A DNA stretch of 64,000 nucleotides from Flavobacteriaceae bacterium CRH. GTDB lineage: Bacteria > Bacteroidota > Bacteroidia > Flavobacteriales > Flavobacteriaceae. The translations under genes were made by a program, and so were the position numbers. A model generated the notes under the pieces. The model saw only the letters and a program-made list of their open reading frames with translations. It ran no database searches and was not told the DNA's origin. The stretch covers positions 23,678-87,677 of the forward strand of contig LMAJ01000021.1 of the NCBI GenBank assembly GCA_001507425.1, in the 5' to 3' direction. Below are positions 14,954 through 23,526 of the stretch, piece by piece (the stretch's first letter is position 1; each line of letters opens with the position of its first letter).

Positions 14954-15586
14954 TTATTTTCCTATTTTCCAATGATATCCTTTTACGCTCGGAATATAGG
15001 CTAGATTTCCAATAATAATTAAGTCGTTGTAGATTTTTTTGTTGTATTTAATGCCAATTGCTTTTCCTGAAGTATACATTTTATTTGCCTCGAATTTAAT
15101 TTTCATTCTGGCATCAGTAAATTTAGCATCAGATATTTTTTCAACAAACCAAGTCGAATTCCATTTTATTTCAATTTCATTCTCTGCAGTTTTGGTGATG
15201 CTTTTGATTAGTTTAACGCCATCTTTAGGGATTTTGTGATCTTCTATTAATTCTTTTTGGGTAAGTGTCTCGCCTGTTTTGCATTCATCCAGAAATTTTT
15301 TGAAATAGGTAAATCCCTGTAATTTTTCATTTGTACTATTTTCTTCAATACTGTCTTTTGCAACAGCTGATAATTCAGGAATTATGTCGCTATAGTTAAT
15401 CGTAGATCTAACTATTTTTTTTGTCAGCGAATCTTTGGCAGCTACAATGTTTTCTACGGTTGTTTTTGAAAGCGTTTTTATTTTTTCTGAAATACTCGAA
15501 GTCGATTCTACTACTTTATTTCTATCGCTTTTAGTGCAATTAAAAAGGCAGAAACATAAAATAATAAGTAGGAGATATTTTTTCAT
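14954..15586 (-). CDS. Putative lipoprotein of unknown function
   Basis: I chose the ATG at 15586 because it gives a proper lipoprotein signal, MKKYLLLIILCFCLFNC, with Cys at about 17 followed by TKSD. The start at 15628 would put 14 charged residues in front. The mature 190-odd residues are Lys/Glu/Ser-rich at first and then contain a beta-rich region (about 115-210) including WNSTWFVEKISDAKF and YHWKIGK near the end. I do not recognise a family. It sits 14 bases downstream of the queuosine-precursor transporter gene on the same strand, and the longer start would overlap that gene. Confidence 0.7.
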   Translation of the reverse strand: MKKYLLLIILCFCLFNCTKSDRNKVVESTSSISEKIKTLSKTTVENIVAAKDSLTKKIVRSTINYSDIIPELSAVAKDSIEENSTNEKLQGFTYFKKFLDECKTGETLTQKELIEDHKIPKDGVKLIKSITKTAENEIEIKWNSTWFVEKISDAKFTDARMKIKFEANKMYTSGKAIGIKYNKKIYNDLIIIGNLAYIPSVKGYHWKIGK

Positions 15587-15599
15587 AGGAAAATAATTT

Positions 15600-16262
15600 T
15601 CAGTCTTTTTGAGCATCATCTTCCTCAAGATATTTTTTAATCAAATGATGACCGGCATAAATGAGCGGAGTTAATAAAACTGCAACCGAAAGTTTGAATA
15701 CGTAACCCGTTAAGGCTGATGAAATAAAGGTATCAAAATTAATTTTACCGGGCAGCCAAAAAGCAATTCCAAGTACAATAAACGAATCAAATAATTGTGA
15801 AATTATGGTTGATCCTGTTGTTCTTAACCATATTTTTTTCTCTCCGGTTCGTCTTTTGAAAAACCAGAATATCCAGACATCAATTAATTGTGAAGCCATA
15901 AAAGCTATTAAACTACCTACGATAATCCACATACTTTGTCCAAAAACAGCTTGAAATTGTTCATCATTTACGGGACTAATTCCTTTTGCAGCGGGAATTA
16001 CAATGGCCATGAATAAGATTAAGAATGCATAAGCAATCAGGCATGCCGTTATTACAGAAAGTTTTTTAACTCCTTTTTCTCCAAAATATTCATTTATTAA
16101 ATCTGTAGTAAGAAAAACAATGGGCCATGGCAAAATTCCAATACTCATTACAAATGGTCCAATCTGAATTAATTTTCCTCCTATTAATTCTGCTACAACC
16201 GCATTGGTTATAAAGATTCCGGCTAGAATTACAAAAACAATTTCTTTTTTGGTTTTAAACAT
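15600..16262 (-). CDS. Queuosine precursor transporter (YhhQ/QPTR family)
   Basis: Members of this family import queuosine precursors such as preQ0 or preQ1 for tRNA modification. The 220-residue protein is strongly hydrophobic with about six membrane segments. Family motifs are visible: NAVVAELIGGKL (about 20-31), FLTTDLINEYFGEKGVKK (about 50-67), ASQLIDVWIFWFFK (about 122-135), STIISQLFDSFIV (about 150-162) and the charged C-terminal tail. A link to the queG gene at 58.9 kb is functional rather than positional. Confidence 0.9.
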   Translation of the reverse strand: MFKTKKEIVFVILAGIFITNAVVAELIGGKLIQIGPFVMSIGILPWPIVFLTTDLINEYFGEKGVKKLSVITACLIAYAFLILFMAIVIPAAKGISPVNDEQFQAVFGQSMWIIVGSLIAFMASQLIDVWIFWFFKRRTGEKKIWLRTTGSTIISQLFDSFIVLGIAFWLPGKINFDTFISSALTGYVFKLSVAVLLTPLIYAGHHLIKKYLEEDDAQKD

Positions 16263-16441
16263 CGTGGTATGGTAAATAATAATTCAAATTTAAGCTATTT
16301 CTCTATAATTTAATAATGGATTATTTTTTAAAATGAAGTTTTTGTTTCAAAAATCATCACAAAGTTAAAGTTCTCTTTAAGTTGGTCTTTTTTGGCTATT
16401 TTTGAATTACTAAGCATTTTTATTATCCTAAAACCAAATTA

Positions 16442-18565
16442 ATGAGAATGAATAAACGAATGTTAATTTTTATAATGAGTACAACCTTGTTTATGGCAAA
16501 CGCACAAACCAATTCTAATAATCCGTTAATAAAAAAATGGTCGGGACCTTACGGAGGAGTTCCTGCTTTTAATGAGTATAAAGTTTCTGACTTTAAACCT
16601 GCAATAGAATTTGCGATACAGGAAAAATTAAATGAAATCGATACCATTGCTAACAGCCCAAAAGCGCCAACTTTTGATAATACAATTGCGGCTTTAGAAC
16701 TTTCCGGTAAAACAATTTCGCGTATTAATGCGGTTTATGGAATCTACAGATCTAATTTAAGTAGTCCAGAATTTAATGTTGTTGATAGAGAAATGTCTCC
16801 AAAGTTTTCTGAATTTAGAGATAAAATCAATCAGAATAAAAAGCTTTTTACAAGAATTGAAACATTGTATAACTCAAAAGACAGCAAAAAACTCACTAGC
16901 GAACAACAACGATTAATTTGGTTGTATTATACAAATTTTGTTCGTGAAGGCGCTAAGCTAAATGAGATTGATAAAGAAAAAGTAACTAAAATTAATCAGC
17001 AATTAGCAACTCTTTTTACACGTTTTAGTCAAAATTTATTGGCAGAAGAACATAGCCAATATGTGGCATTAAAAACAGAAAGCGATTTTGACGGATTGCC
17101 TGTTGAAGTTAAAAATGCTGCAATCGCCGAAGCAAAAGAGAGAAAAATTGAGGCTTTAGGAATTATTGCCAATACGCGTTCGTCTATTGAGCCATTTTTG
17201 ACCTTTTCAAATCGAAGAGATTTAAGAGAAAAAGCTTTTGAAATCTTTGTAAAACGTGGGGATAACGGTAATGAAAATGACAATAATTCAACTTTGGTTT
17301 CTATTTTACAATTGCGTACAGAAAAGGCAAAATTATTAGGATTTCCAACTTTTGCAGATTGGAGTTTGTCGAATAAAATGGCAAAAGATCCACAAAAAAC
17401 ATTAGATTTAATGTTGTCTGTTTGGGAACCGGCTGTAGAAAAAGTACATCAGGATGTTGCTGAAATGCAGAAAATAGTAGATACTGAAGGAGGTAATTTT
17501 AAAATTCAGCCTTGGGATTATCGTTATTATGCCGAAAAAGTCAGGAAAGCAAAATATGACTTAGATCAAAATGAAGTTAAGCCTTATTTGCAGCTTGAAA
17601 ACTTGCGTGAAGGAATGTTCTGGGTTGCTGGTGAATTATTTAATTTGAGTTTTAAACAAATTACAAATGTTCCTGTTTATCACCCCGATGTTCGTGTTTG
17701 GGAAGTAAGTAACAAGATTACAGGAAAAGCAGTTGGCCTTTGGTATTTTGATCCTTACGCACGCACAGGCAAACGTTCTGGTGCGTGGATGAATTCGTAT
17801 CGTGACCAACAAAAACTTGATGGTAATGTGCTGACAATTGTGTCTAATAATTGTAATTTTATAAAAGGAGCAGAAAATGAGCCCATTTTAATTTCCTGGG
17901 ATGATGCTTCTACATTATTTCATGAATTTGGGCATGCATTACATGGTCTGTGTTCGAATGTAACCTATCCGAGCCTGGCAGGAACTGCCGTTGCAAGAGA
18001 TTATGTTGAGTTTCCGTCGCAATTATTAGAACACTGGCTTGCAACTCCCGAAGTGTTGAATAAGTTTGCTTTACATTATAAAACAAATCAGCCATTACCG
18101 CAGTCATTAGTAGACAGAATTGAAAAAGCATCGAGTTTTGGCGAAGGTTTTGCGACTGTAGAAACAATTTCAAGTTCTTTAATCGATATGAAGCTACATT
18201 TAACGACACAGACTATTGATCCTCATAAGTTCGAGAAAGAGACTTTAGATGCGCTTCATATGCCGTCAGAGATTGTAATGCGCCACAGGATTCCACAATT
18301 TGCTCATATTTTTTCGAGTGACGGATATGCAGCAGGGTATTACAGTTATTTATGGGCAGATGTTATAAATGCAGATGCTTATGAAGCTTTTACAGAAGGA
18401 AAAGGGCCTTATGATAAGGAAGTGGCAAAGCGACTGTATGAAACTGTTTTTAGTGTTGGAAATACGATTGACAATGAAAAGGGATATGAAAATTTTAGAG
18501 GAAGAGCTCCGAAATCTGATGCTCTGATGCGTGCAAGAAATTTTCCTATTGTAGATAAGAAATAA
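16442..18565 (+). CDS. M3 family zinc metallopeptidase (oligopeptidase A / Dcp-like)
   Basis: The 707-residue protein is an M3 oligopeptidase of the PrlC/Dcp type. The zinc site is LFHEFGHALHG at about residues 490-500 (HExxH), with the third ligand region following in GTAVARDYVEFPSQLLEHW. A short N-terminal signal peptide (MRMNKRMLIFIMSTTLFMANAQ) predicts export to the periplasm, unlike the cytoplasmic E. coli enzymes. A possible -7 element TATTTTTG lies at 16397-16404 with a weak -33 partner. It is convergent with tsf and shares a bidirectional terminator. Confidence 0.93.
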   Translation: MRMNKRMLIFIMSTTLFMANAQTNSNNPLIKKWSGPYGGVPAFNEYKVSDFKPAIEFAIQEKLNEIDTIANSPKAPTFDNTIAALELSGKTISRINAVYGIYRSNLSSPEFNVVDREMSPKFSEFRDKINQNKKLFTRIETLYNSKDSKKLTSEQQRLIWLYYTNFVREGAKLNEIDKEKVTKINQQLATLFTRFSQNLLAEEHSQYVALKTESDFDGLPVEVKNAAIAEAKERKIEALGIIANTRSSIEPFLTFSNRRDLREKAFEIFVKRGDNGNENDNNSTLVSILQLRTEKAKLLGFPTFADWSLSNKMAKDPQKTLDLMLSVWEPAVEKVHQDVAEMQKIVDTEGGNFKIQPWDYRYYAEKVRKAKYDLDQNEVKPYLQLENLREGMFWVAGELFNLSFKQITNVPVYHPDVRVWEVSNKITGKAVGLWYFDPYARTGKRSGAWMNSYRDQQKLDGNVLTIVSNNCNFIKGAENEPILISWDDASTLFHEFGHALHGLCSNVTYPSLAGTAVARDYVEFPSQLLEHWLATPEVLNKFALHYKTNQPLPQSLVDRIEKASSFGEGFATVETISSSLIDMKLHLTTQTIDPHKFEKETLDALHMPSEIVMRHRIPQFAHIFSSDGYAAGYYSYLWADVINADAYEAFTEGKGPYDKEVAKRLYETVFSVGNTIDNEKGYENFRGRAPKSDALMRARNFPIVDKK

Positions 18566-18584
18566 TAGAAATATGATTCAATAA

Positions 18585-18618
18585 AAAAAGCCCGAATAAA
18601 TAAATATTCGGGCTTTTT
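18585..18618. terminator. Bidirectional terminator between peptidase and tsf
   Basis: AAAAAGCCCGAATA (18585-18598) pairs with TATTCGGGCTTTTT (18605-18618), giving A/T runs on both sides. It serves both convergent genes. Confidence 0.9.
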
Positions 18619-18634
18619 ATATTGAAATAATATA

Positions 18635-19597
18635 TTAACCTAAAGTAACTCTTTTGAAACCTGTAATTTCAACATTGAATCCTTTAACATAATCACCAAC
18701 TTTTTTACTGTCATCTTTGATGAAGTTTTGATCTAGTAAAGCTTTCTCCTGATCTAAAGTAGTGTTGTCAGAGATAAAACGCTGAACTTTTCCTGGAATA
18801 ATTTTATCCCAGATTTGTTCTGGTTTACCTTCAGCTTTCAATTCAGCTTTAGCATCTTCTTCAGCTTGTTTGATAACTTCTTCAGTTAATTGAGAGTAAG
18901 AAATATATTTAGGAACATTTTTTAAAGTTTTTCCTAAACGTTTTGCTTCTTCATTATCTTTTTCGATTACAGCAATACGAGCAGCAAGTTCAGATTCAAC
19001 GAAAGCAGGATCAAAATCTTTGTAAGATAATGTATCAGCTCCCATAGAAGCAACTTGCATAGAAACATCTTTAGTTAAAACGTCAGCGTTAGGAATTGCA
19101 GCAGAAATTGAAGTTAATGCAGCAATTTTGTTAACGTGAACATAAGATCCAACAAAAGCACCTTCTAAAATTTCAAAACCACCGATTTCGATTTTTTCTC
19201 CGATAACTCCAGTTTGCTCGATTAATTTTTCAGCAACAGTAATTCCGTTGAAATCTGAAGCTAAGAAATCTTCTTTAGAAGAGAAGTTGATAGCTCTTTC
19301 AACTAATTCTTTAGCTAAAGTTACGAAAGCCTCATTTTTACCTACGAAATCAGTTTCGCAGTTTAAAGTGATGATAGCTCCTTTAGTATTGTCAGCATTG
19401 ATAAAAGAAACAGCAGCTCCTTCAGAAGACTCACGGTCAGAACGGTTAGCAGCAACTTTTTGTCCTTTTTCTCTAAGGACTTGTATAGCTTTATCGAAAT
19501 CTCCATCAGCCTCAACTAAAGCTTTTTTACAGTCCATCATTCCGGCACCTGTAGTTTGTCTTAATTTATTTACGTCTGCAGCAGTAATTGTTGCCAT
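18635..19597 (-). CDS. tsf: Elongation factor Ts
   Basis: EF-Ts recycles EF-Tu by releasing GDP. The 320-residue protein begins with the UBA-like domain (AADVNKLRQTTGAGMMDCKKAL, about 4-25), followed by the signature TLNCETDFVGKNEAF (about 77-91) and the C-terminal dimerisation/core domains. Length is within the usual range for Bacteroidota. It is the last gene of rplM-rpsI-rpsB-tsf. The 137-base spacer after rpsB contains inverted AAATTCTAAA/TTTAGAATTT-type segments (19641-19656 with 19695-19710). Confidence 0.98.
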   Translation of the reverse strand: MATITAADVNKLRQTTGAGMMDCKKALVEADGDFDKAIQVLREKGQKVAANRSDRESSEGAAVSFINADNTKGAIITLNCETDFVGKNEAFVTLAKELVERAINFSSKEDFLASDFNGITVAEKLIEQTGVIGEKIEIGGFEILEGAFVGSYVHVNKIAALTSISAAIPNADVLTKDVSMQVASMGADTLSYKDFDPAFVESELAARIAVIEKDNEEAKRLGKTLKNVPKYISYSQLTEEVIKQAEEDAKAELKAEGKPEQIWDKIIPGKVQRFISDNTTLDQEKALLDQNFIKDDSKKVGDYVKGFNVEITGFKRVTLG

Positions 19598-19734
19598 AAT
19601 ATTTTGAATTTTAATGTTAAAAGTAAAAATTCCATCTTTTAAATTCTAAACTCCAATTTTATTAAATTATCAACATAACGTTTTTAATTTGTGTTTGGAT
19701 TTTAGAATTTAAAATTTGGAATTTAAAATTTGAT

Positions 19735-20529
19735 TTATTCTTCAGTTGCAGGAGCAGCAGCTTCAACAGCTGGTGCAGCCTCTGCAGCAGGAGCAGCCTC
19801 AGCAGCTTCTTCTGTGAAAACCTCAGTTTCTTTGTCAGAACCTCTGTCAGAAAGACCGTCGATTACAGCAGCAGTAACTAAAGATAAAATTTTGTCAATT
19901 GATTTAGAAGCATCATCATTTGCAGGAATAACGTAATCAACCTCTCTTGGGTCAGAATTCGTATCAACCATTGCGAAAACTGGAATGTTTAATTTTTGTG
20001 CTTCTTTTATTGCGATATGTTCAGCTTTGATATCTACTACGAACAATGCAGCTGGTAGTCTAGACATGTCAGCGATTGAACCTAAGTTTTTCTCTAATTT
20101 AGCACGTAGACGATCAACTTGCAAACGCTCTTTTTTAGATAACGTCATGAAAGTACCATCTTTCTTCATTTTATCAATAGAAGACATTTTTTTAACTGCC
20201 TTTCTGATAGTTACAAAGTTAGTTAGCATTCCGCCAGGCCATCTTTCAGTGATGTAAGGCATGTTTGCAGCTTTTGCTTTTTCAGCAACGATGTCTTTTG
20301 CTTGTTTTTTGGTAGCTACGAATAAGATTTTTCTACCTGATGCAGCGATTTTTTTCAAAGCTTCATTAGCTTCTTCAATTTTAGCTGCAGTTTTATATAG
20401 ATTGATAATGTGAATACCATTACGCTCCATATAAATGTAAGGGGCCATGTTTGGATCCCATTTTCTAGTCATGTGTCCAAAGTGAACACCTGCTTCTAGT
20501 AAGTCTTTAACTTCTATTTTGTTTGCCAT
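19735..20529 (-). CDS. rpsB: 30S ribosomal protein S2
   Basis: S2 binds the 30S head-body junction. The core (about residues 1-228) has the family signatures LLEAGVHFGHMTRKWDPNM (about 10-28), GRKILFVATKKQA (about 65-77), ITERWPGGMLTNF (about 93-105) and IPVFAMVDTNSDP (about 181-193). The C-terminal 35 residues are an Ala/Glu-rich tail (EEAAEAAPAAEAAPAVE), a common extension in this group. An extended hairpin lies about 26 bases upstream of the start codon and could be an S2 autoregulatory site. Confidence 0.98.
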   Translation of the reverse strand: MANKIEVKDLLEAGVHFGHMTRKWDPNMAPYIYMERNGIHIINLYKTAAKIEEANEALKKIAASGRKILFVATKKQAKDIVAEKAKAANMPYITERWPGGMLTNFVTIRKAVKKMSSIDKMKKDGTFMTLSKKERLQVDRLRAKLEKNLGSIADMSRLPAALFVVDIKAEHIAIKEAQKLNIPVFAMVDTNSDPREVDYVIPANDDASKSIDKILSLVTAAVIDGLSDRGSDKETEVFTEEAAEAAPAAEAAPAVEAAAPATEE

Positions 20530-20555
20530 TTTTGTACTAGTTTACGTTCTGTTGA

Positions 20556-20606
20556 TTAGCAATGTATAAATGGCGGTTTCCCAGGCTTTATACATTTAGA
20601 TGCTAA
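20556..20606 (-). promoter_or_regulatory. Structured leader upstream of rpsB
   Basis: The arms TTAGCA-ATGTATAAA (20556-20570) and TTTATACAT (20587-20595) plus TGCTAA (20601-20606) form a 15-bp stem with one five-base bulge. The 16-base apical part contains GG-GAAA-CC. It has no U tract, so it is not a terminator. Position just before rpsB suggests translational control by S2, as is known for rpsB leaders in other bacteria; this is inference. Confidence 0.6.
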
Positions 20607-20670
20607 ACTATTTCCTACCTCAATAGGAGAGCAACAACAACTGTGTTTTTTAATTTCAATAAATTGATGA

Positions 20671-20695
20671 TGTCTTGTACCATATGCACAAGACA
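20671..20695 (-). promoter_or_regulatory. Hairpin between rpsI and rpsB
   Basis: TGTCTTGT (20671-20678) and ACAAGACA (20688-20695) form an eight-bp stem eight bases after the rpsI stop. No T run follows, so readthrough into rpsB is likely. It may protect the upstream mRNA or be part of the S2 leader. Confidence 0.45.
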
Positions 20696-20702
20696 GGTAA
20701 TA

Positions 20703-21089
20703 TTAACGTTTAGAGAATTGGAATCTCTTACGAGCTTTCTTCTGACCGAATTTCTTACGTTCAACCATTCTTGGATCTCTTGTTAATAAACCTTCTGGTT
20801 TTAAGATAGCTCTGTTTTCAGCATTTACTTCACACATAACGCGTGCTAATGCCATTCTTACAGCTTCTGCCTGACCAGTTGAACCACCTCCGTAAACGTT
20901 TACTTTCACATCAAAGTTATTTACATTTTCTGTCATAGACATTGGTTGTAAAACTTTGTATTGTAAAGTTGCAGTTGGAAAGTAAGTTGCGAATTCTTTT
21001 TTGTTTACAGTGATTTTTCCTGTTCCTTCAGAAACATATACACGTGCAACAGCGGTTTTTCTTCTACCGATTTTGTGAATAACTCCCAT
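20703..21089 (-). CDS. rpsI: 30S ribosomal protein S9
   Basis: S9 contacts the P-site tRNA anticodon through its C-terminal tail. The 128-residue protein begins IGRRKTAVARVYV, contains YGGGSTGQAEAVRMALARV (about 69-87) and ends in the basic tail KKARKRFQFSKR whose last KR touches tRNA. The start codon overlaps the rplM stop by one base, the usual rplM-rpsI coupling. Confidence 0.99.
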   Translation of the reverse strand: MGVIHKIGRRKTAVARVYVSEGTGKITVNKKEFATYFPTATLQYKVLQPMSMTENVNNFDVKVNVYGGGSTGQAEAVRMALARVMCEVNAENRAILKPEGLLTRDPRMVERKKFGQKKARKRFQFSKR

Positions 21090-21544
21090 TACTTAAGATC
21101 GTTTAGGTTAACAGTTCTAGGTTTTTGAGCTCCTTGTTTGTGCTCAGATCCTACAACAACATTTAGATTTCTAAAAAGTTCAGCTCCTAATTTATTTTTA
21201 GGTAACATTCCTTTTACAGCTTTCTCTACTAATAATGCAGGGTTTTTAGATTGCAATACTTTAGCAGTTAAAGTTCTTTGTCCTCCTGGGTAACCTGTAT
21301 GACGCATGTAAATTTTGTCATTCATTTTTGTACCTGTAAGGTTAATTTTTTCTGAGTTGATAACAATTACGTTATCTCCACAGTCAACGTGCGGTGTGTA
21401 ACTTGGTTTGTACTTACCTCTTAAGATCATTGCAACCTTTGAAGCAAGACGACCTAAGTTATGACCCTCAGCATCAACAACAATCCACTCTTTAGTTACA
21501 GTGGCTTTGCTAGCTGAAATTGTCTTGTAGCTTAATGCGTCCAT
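21089..21544 (-). CDS. rplM: 50S ribosomal protein L13
   Basis: L13 is an early-assembly 50S protein. The 151-residue length is typical. Signatures include EWIVVDAEGHNLGRLASKVA (about 19-38), YTPHVDCGDNVIVINSEKI (about 54-72) and AVKGMLPKNKLG (about 108-119). It heads rplM-rpsI-rpsB-tsf, with a consensus promoter and a short leader hairpin upstream. L13 represses its own mRNA in E. coli; an analogous control here is inference. Confidence 0.99.
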   Translation of the reverse strand: MDALSYKTISASKATVTKEWIVVDAEGHNLGRLASKVAMILRGKYKPSYTPHVDCGDNVIVINSEKINLTGTKMNDKIYMRHTGYPGGQRTLTAKVLQSKNPALLVEKAVKGMLPKNKLGAELFRNLNVVVGSEHKQGAQKPRTVNLNDLK

Positions 21545-21567
21545 AATATTATTTTAATTAAACATTC

Positions 21568-21587
21568 CATCCCCAATAAAGGGGATG
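21568..21587 (-). promoter_or_regulatory. Leader hairpin of the rplM operon
   Basis: CATCCCC (21568-21574) and GGGGATG (21581-21587) enclose six bases and lie directly downstream of the -7 element, at the very 5' end of the transcript. Candidate L13 leader motifs have been reported in Bacteroidia; I cannot verify a match from the sequence alone. Confidence 0.55.
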
Positions 21588-21618
21588 CAAAAGTACAATT
21601 AATTATTTTAAAACCAAA
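21588..21618 (-). promoter_or_regulatory. Promoter of rplM-rpsI(-rpsB-tsf)
   Basis: On the minus strand TTTG (21618-21615), 19 bases, then TACTTTTG (21595-21588) match the Bacteroidota sigma-A consensus exactly in both boxes and spacing. Confidence 0.85.
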
Positions 21619-21685
21619 TACCTTAAAAGAATATTTTATATGCTGAAAATCAGGGGATCAGTTTTATATTTAAAAGAATAAAAAA

Positions 21686-21715
21686 AACCACCTTCACAAT
21701 AACGCGAAGGTGGTT
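21686..21715 (-). terminator. Terminator of the ferritin-like gene pair
   Basis: On the minus strand AACCACCTTC (21715-21706) pairs with GAAGGTGGTT (21695-21686), followed by a run of Ts. It lies 23 bases after the stop at 21739. Confidence 0.9.
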
Positions 21716-21738
21716 CAATATTTAGAATTGTTTTTATC

Positions 21739-22551
21739 TTAAACAATAAATAAATTGGCAATATCTACAACTTGTTGTGTTGTAAGTGGCTCGTCATAAG
21801 CTTCTGACCCTGCGGTAGCTCCAAATAGAGTAGCTGTATTATATCCTGCCTGTACCGTAACGCCTTCGCCAGCGTAAACAGCTTGTGTTGCATCTGGCAT
21901 TCCTTCGCCTTTTTCGGCATTAGAAATCCAGCCTTTTAATCCGCGTAAGCGTCGTACTTCTGATGCGTGACGTGCTTCTACAGAATGTATTTGCAATGCA
22001 GCCGTTAACAAATCCGGAGTAGTAATTAAATTTCCGGCCTGACCTTTATAAGCTCTAACTCCGGTATCTTCAAAAGCTTGTGCCAATGCTAAAAATGTTG
22101 GATAATCACCAAAAGGATCAAATGCTCCGCCAACAGTAAAATCAAAAGTTGGTTTAGCAACAAAATTTGCACTTCCTGTTCCGCCTAATCCTGCAATTAA
22201 AAAATTAACGTGATCTGATTCGTGTGCTGATATTTGTTGAAAAACTTTTAAATCACGTCCGCCATTTTCTGATGCAGGAATTACTCCTGAATCTAATGCC
22301 ATGGCGTAAAATTCATTTTCCAGGTATTCTAATGTTAATGCAAACTGCAAAGCTCCGATAGGAGTCGCTGGTGTTGCAGTGATATCTTTGGCTAGTGCCT
22401 TGTTTGCCATAGCTGATAATCCAAAAGGAATTGATGCTAATGCCAAATTTCTTCCAATGTTTCCAAACTGATTAAAACTATCTCTTCGAGAACCAGTGCT
22501 TCTCATTAAGCTATCATCAGTAAAAGTTTCTATAAATTTTAAAATATTCAT
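21739..22551 (-). CDS. Ferritin-like domain protein (tandem copy 2)
   Basis: The 270-residue protein belongs to the ferritin-like family of exported four-helix proteins. The N-terminus (TGSRRDSFNQFG, then a hydrophobic stretch ending AMANKALA, to about residue 54) looks like a Tat-type export signal. Helix motifs with candidate metal ligands are LEYLENEFYAMAL (about 74-86), HESDHVNFL (about 113-121), EDTGVRAYKG (about 162-171) and VEARHASEVRRLRG (about 191-204). It follows a paralogue by 26 bases on the same strand and probably forms an operon and perhaps a complex with it. Iron or another dinuclear metal use is inferred; the physiological role is unknown. Confidence 0.82.
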   Translation of the reverse strand: MNILKFIETFTDDSLMRSTGSRRDSFNQFGNIGRNLALASIPFGLSAMANKALAKDITATPATPIGALQFALTLEYLENEFYAMALDSGVIPASENGGRDLKVFQQISAHESDHVNFLIAGLGGTGSANFVAKPTFDFTVGGAFDPFGDYPTFLALAQAFEDTGVRAYKGQAGNLITTPDLLTAALQIHSVEARHASEVRRLRGLKGWISNAEKGEGMPDATQAVYAGEGVTVQAGYNTATLFGATAGSEAYDEPLTTQQVVDIANLFIV

Positions 22552-22577
22552 AATTTCTAAGTTTTAGCTAGTTAAGA

Positions 22578-23324
22578 TTAAGGTAAATATTTGGCAGTAA
22601 ATTTTGTAGTAATGAAACTTCCTGCAATTGGTAAAATTTTAGAAGGATCTTTGGCAGCATCCAATCCGTTTGAAGTACTTACGATATCATCACCCGCAAA
22701 ATCACTAGAATTTGGGTTAATTAAACTTCTAATCGCAGAAGCATGTCTTGCTTCTACAGAAACAATTTTTCCTGCTAATACTAAATATTCAGGAGTTTTT
22801 ATTAGTTTTCCGGCTCCGTTGTAAGCAGCAACTCCGGTATCTTCTAATGCTTTTGCAGTAGCAAGAACTTCGGTACGGCTATTAAAGTTTAATGCACCAT
22901 AATTAAATGCCAATGAAGGGAGTAATTGTGAACTCGGATCTGGAAGTCCACCACTTAAAGCAGCCTTAAAAAAATCTCTGTGAATTACTTCGTGGTGATA
23001 TAAATCAGTCAGTACCTGACGTTCAATCTCATTAAAAGTAGCGTTGAAGCCTGAAGCATTTACAACTTTAGTATAAAAATCTGCTTCTAATTGCTCTAGC
23101 GCATACGCGTAAGTTAATACGCCAAAATCTCCAGATCCTAAATCGAACACACCATTTCTTACTCCTGGTAGAGAGGTGTCATCCATAGGATCATCATTAT
23201 CGTTATCGCTGCAACCGGCCATAACTAAACCAGCTGTTACTAATGTCAAACCACCGAGCTTAAGAAAGCTCCTTCTGCTATTCAATGAAGGTTCAACTTC
23301 ATGAATTTTAACTTCGTTTTTCAT
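22578..23324 (-). CDS. Ferritin-like domain lipoprotein (tandem copy 1)
   Basis: The 248-residue protein has a clear Tat-like signal (NSRRSFLKLGG, about 15-25) followed by a hydrophobic segment and a lipobox ending VMAGC at about residue 38, then SDNDNDD. The mature part is a ferritin-like four-helix domain with YALEQLEADFYTKV (about 75-88), YHHEVIHRDFFKAAL (about 110-124), LEDTGVAAYNGAG and VEARHASAIRSL. The last two motifs match the downstream paralogue closely. Tat export implies folding, perhaps with a metal cofactor, before transport. I see no good promoter motif upstream. Confidence 0.82.
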   Translation of the reverse strand: MKNEVKIHEVEPSLNSRRSFLKLGGLTLVTAGLVMAGCSDNDNDDPMDDTSLPGVRNGVFDLGSGDFGVLTYAYALEQLEADFYTKVVNASGFNATFNEIERQVLTDLYHHEVIHRDFFKAALSGGLPDPSSQLLPSLAFNYGALNFNSRTEVLATAKALEDTGVAAYNGAGKLIKTPEYLVLAGKIVSVEARHASAIRSLINPNSSDFAGDDIVSTSNGLDAAKDPSKILPIAGSFITTKFTAKYLP

Positions 23325-23467
23325 AATTTCTAGTTTTTTTAAAAAGGTTATTAATAGTGTATTATTTTATTAACGAAATTTTATGAGATGCGGTTTTAAA
23401 AAAAGTGATTATTTTTTTACTTTTTTTAAAAAACTTCTTACAAGTAGTAAATTGGGTTTGCACGATT

Positions 23468-23500
23468 TTTGTTTTATTCTCGGTAATTCTACTATATTTG
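23468..23500 (+). promoter_or_regulatory. Promoter of the LacI-type regulator gene
   Basis: TTTG (23468-23471), 21 bases, then TATATTTG (23493-23500) match the Bacteroidota consensus. The regulator's ATG follows 26 bases downstream. Confidence 0.75.
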
Positions 23501-23526
23501 TATTAATTACATCAAATTATTTTTAA

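Noticed and set aside
19735..19936. Ala/Ser-rich plus-strand frame opposite the rpsB tail
   Set aside because: It mirrors the Ala/Glu-rich C-terminus of S2 on the other strand and has no independent support.
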